Part shown: positions 6,287-7,178 of the stretch, in pieces
Layout of the letters: every line of letters starts with the position of its first letter
Numbering within the stretch: the first letter of the stretch is position 1
Assembly: GCA_947440875.1 (NCBI GenBank)
Contig: CANETG010000130.1
Span: 1 to 7,178, forward strand
DNA: 7,178 bases
DNA from: Bacteriovoracaceae bacterium
Lineage (GTDB): Bacteria > Bdellovibrionota > Bacteriovoracia > Bacteriovoracales > Bacteriovoracaceae
Direction: 5' to 3'
Notes under the pieces: model-generated
Databases searched by the model: none
Told to the model about the DNA's origin: nothing
The model's input: only the letters and a program-made list of their open reading frames with translations
Translations under genes and position numbers: made by a program

Positions 6287-7178
6287 TTACAAGCTATAGC
6301 GAAGACCAGCTGAGACTTCGTGCCGAAGAAGTGATCCAAATTCAGAAACCTTGGAGCCGTTAAATAACGAGGCTTCAAAGTAGAGGTTGAACGCATCGGC
6401 GGTAATTCGGTCCATTTGAAATTGAGTCGAGGATGAGCTGTCTGCGATCGAATGAAAGTGCCTCAAAAATAAAGTGTATTGATCTTTCTCCCCGAGATCC
6501 GGAATCCTCACGGAAGCATAACCGTAATGTTGCCTTTGGAGGTCATCGCGCCCCCCACGGTAGAAGCGCTTAAAATTCTCACTGGTATTGGGTCCCAGAG
6601 TTGTGAGTGCGTCTTTAGCACGTTCCCAGTCCGAGCTATTGAGGCCCACGCCGTTGAAGATATATTCTAGCCTGAAATCAACCACGGCCTCATGGCGGAG
6701 ACCAAAATTGGCAAGGCTTTTGATGCCCCCGTTCTTTTCCCGTTCATCAAATTCAAGGAAAGGATTATTCTGCGGATAAAAATTCTTCGACCCCTGCTGA
6801 TGACGGGCATCGAAGTAAACGGAAAACTCATCCGTAAAATTCATAGCAAAATATTCACCGACGAAGTTTTCTTGGTAGGGAGTTTTTCCTGCGACCACCC
6901 CAATATAGTCGCTCGACTTTGAAAGTGCGCGCTCAAGCTTGATCAGACCATTGGGACTAAACTTTTGATCTTCTTTTGGAAGCTGGGACCCATTTTTCGA
7001 AACTTCAACCATCGTCACCATGTTCCACACCGGGGTGACTTGCCAGTTCCAGCGGATGAGATTTCTTCCGCGCTGCTGGAAAAAAAGAGAGCGTTGTTCG
7101 AATTGAAAACGGAAAATAGGGTTCGTGGGCGAGAGCATCTCGGCCGGGCCCCATTGATAATTCTGAATCCCAAAAGCC
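6287..7178 (-). CDS. Outer-membrane beta-barrel protein, N-terminus beyond the window
   Basis: The frame is open from the TAA at 6287-6289 to the window edge, giving about 296 residues. An internal ATG at 7138 has no ribosome site, and in-frame coding continues ahead of it (QNYQWGPAE), so the true start lies outside. The protein shows many short alternating amphipathic strands rich in Tyr, Phe and Arg separated by polar loops, for example YFAMNFTDEFSVYFDARH and YTLFLRHFHSI. It ends in SAGLRYSL, with Tyr at -3 and a hydrophobic last residue, like an outer-membrane assembly signal. The repeated strand pattern suggests a large barrel, perhaps of 14 or more strands. The NYQWGPAE motif near the visible start resembles the first strand of porin-like carbohydrate-transport or export barrels, but I cannot name a family. 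No cargo domain is visible. Its transcript converges on the hydrolase gene. Confidence 0.78.
   Translation of the reverse strand, partial: AFGIQNYQWGPAEMLSPTNPIFRFQFEQRSLFFQQRGRNLIRWNWQVTPVWNMVTMVEVSKNGSQLPKEDQKFSPNGLIKLERALSKSSDYIGVVAGKTPYQENFVGEYFAMNFTDEFSVYFDARHQQGSKNFYPQNNPFLEFDEREKNGGIKSLANFGLRHEAVVDFRLEYIFNGVGLNSSDWERAKDALTTLGPNTSENFKRFYRGGRDDLQRQHYGYASVRIPDLGEKDQYTLFLRHFHSIADSSSSTQFQMDRITADAFNLYFEASLFNGSKVSEFGSLLRHEVSAGLRYSL

Noticed and set aside
6254..6287. AAAATGT (6254-6260) pairing with ACATTTT (6281-6287) as a terminator
   Set aside because: The stem is AT-rich with a 20-nt loop, and the T-run is part of the stem, so stability would be low.

Overview
The window reads as an ordinary chromosomal stretch of a Gram-negative bacterium. 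The evidence is two outer-membrane beta-barrel proteins, a lipoprotein with a lipobox, and several exported proteins with clear signal peptides. The moderate base composition, strong GGAGG-type ribosome sites, many small lineage-type secreted proteins and barrels ending in Leu remind me of Bdellovibrionota (Bacteriovorax-like), but no phylogenetic marker is present, so this is only an impression.

Layout: (1) 1-152, the 3' end of an unidentified plus-strand gene. (2) 181-2313, a minus-strand run, read in transcription order as an acidic lipoprotein (2313-2074), a stand-alone cyclic-nucleotide-binding domain protein (1958-1611) and a polytopic GT-C-like membrane glycosyltransferase (1479-181). 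A three-armed inverted repeat lies at 1532-1566, upstream of the last gene. (3) 2347-2914, an outer-membrane beta-barrel gene on the minus strand whose frame is broken twice, each time as if one base were missing. It has an intact ribosome site and start codon, and lies 33 nt upstream of the lipoprotein gene. (4) 3082-4084, azlC-azlD on the minus strand, an overlapping pair for branched-chain amino-acid export. (5) 4085-4359, a divergent intergenic region. (6) 4360-4647, a Met/His/Lys-rich small exported protein followed by a good terminator. (7) 4865-6280, an exported 471-residue protein with a YiiX-like (permuted NlpC/P60, C92) cysteine-hydrolase core, behind a perfect TATAAT. (8) 6287 to the window end, a convergent minus-strand outer-membrane barrel protein, cut off at its N-terminus by the window.

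Functionally the region is a set of mostly independent envelope genes: sugar transfer at the inner membrane, amino-acid export, two outer-membrane barrels, periplasmic small proteins and a periplasmic hydrolase. Only azlCD is clearly a working pair. I find no RNA gene, CRISPR array, insertion sequence or defence system. No convincing new multi-gene system is visible. The points most worth a second look are the doubly frameshifted barrel gene, the long extensions of the YiiX-like protein, and the two small repeat-bearing exported proteins.
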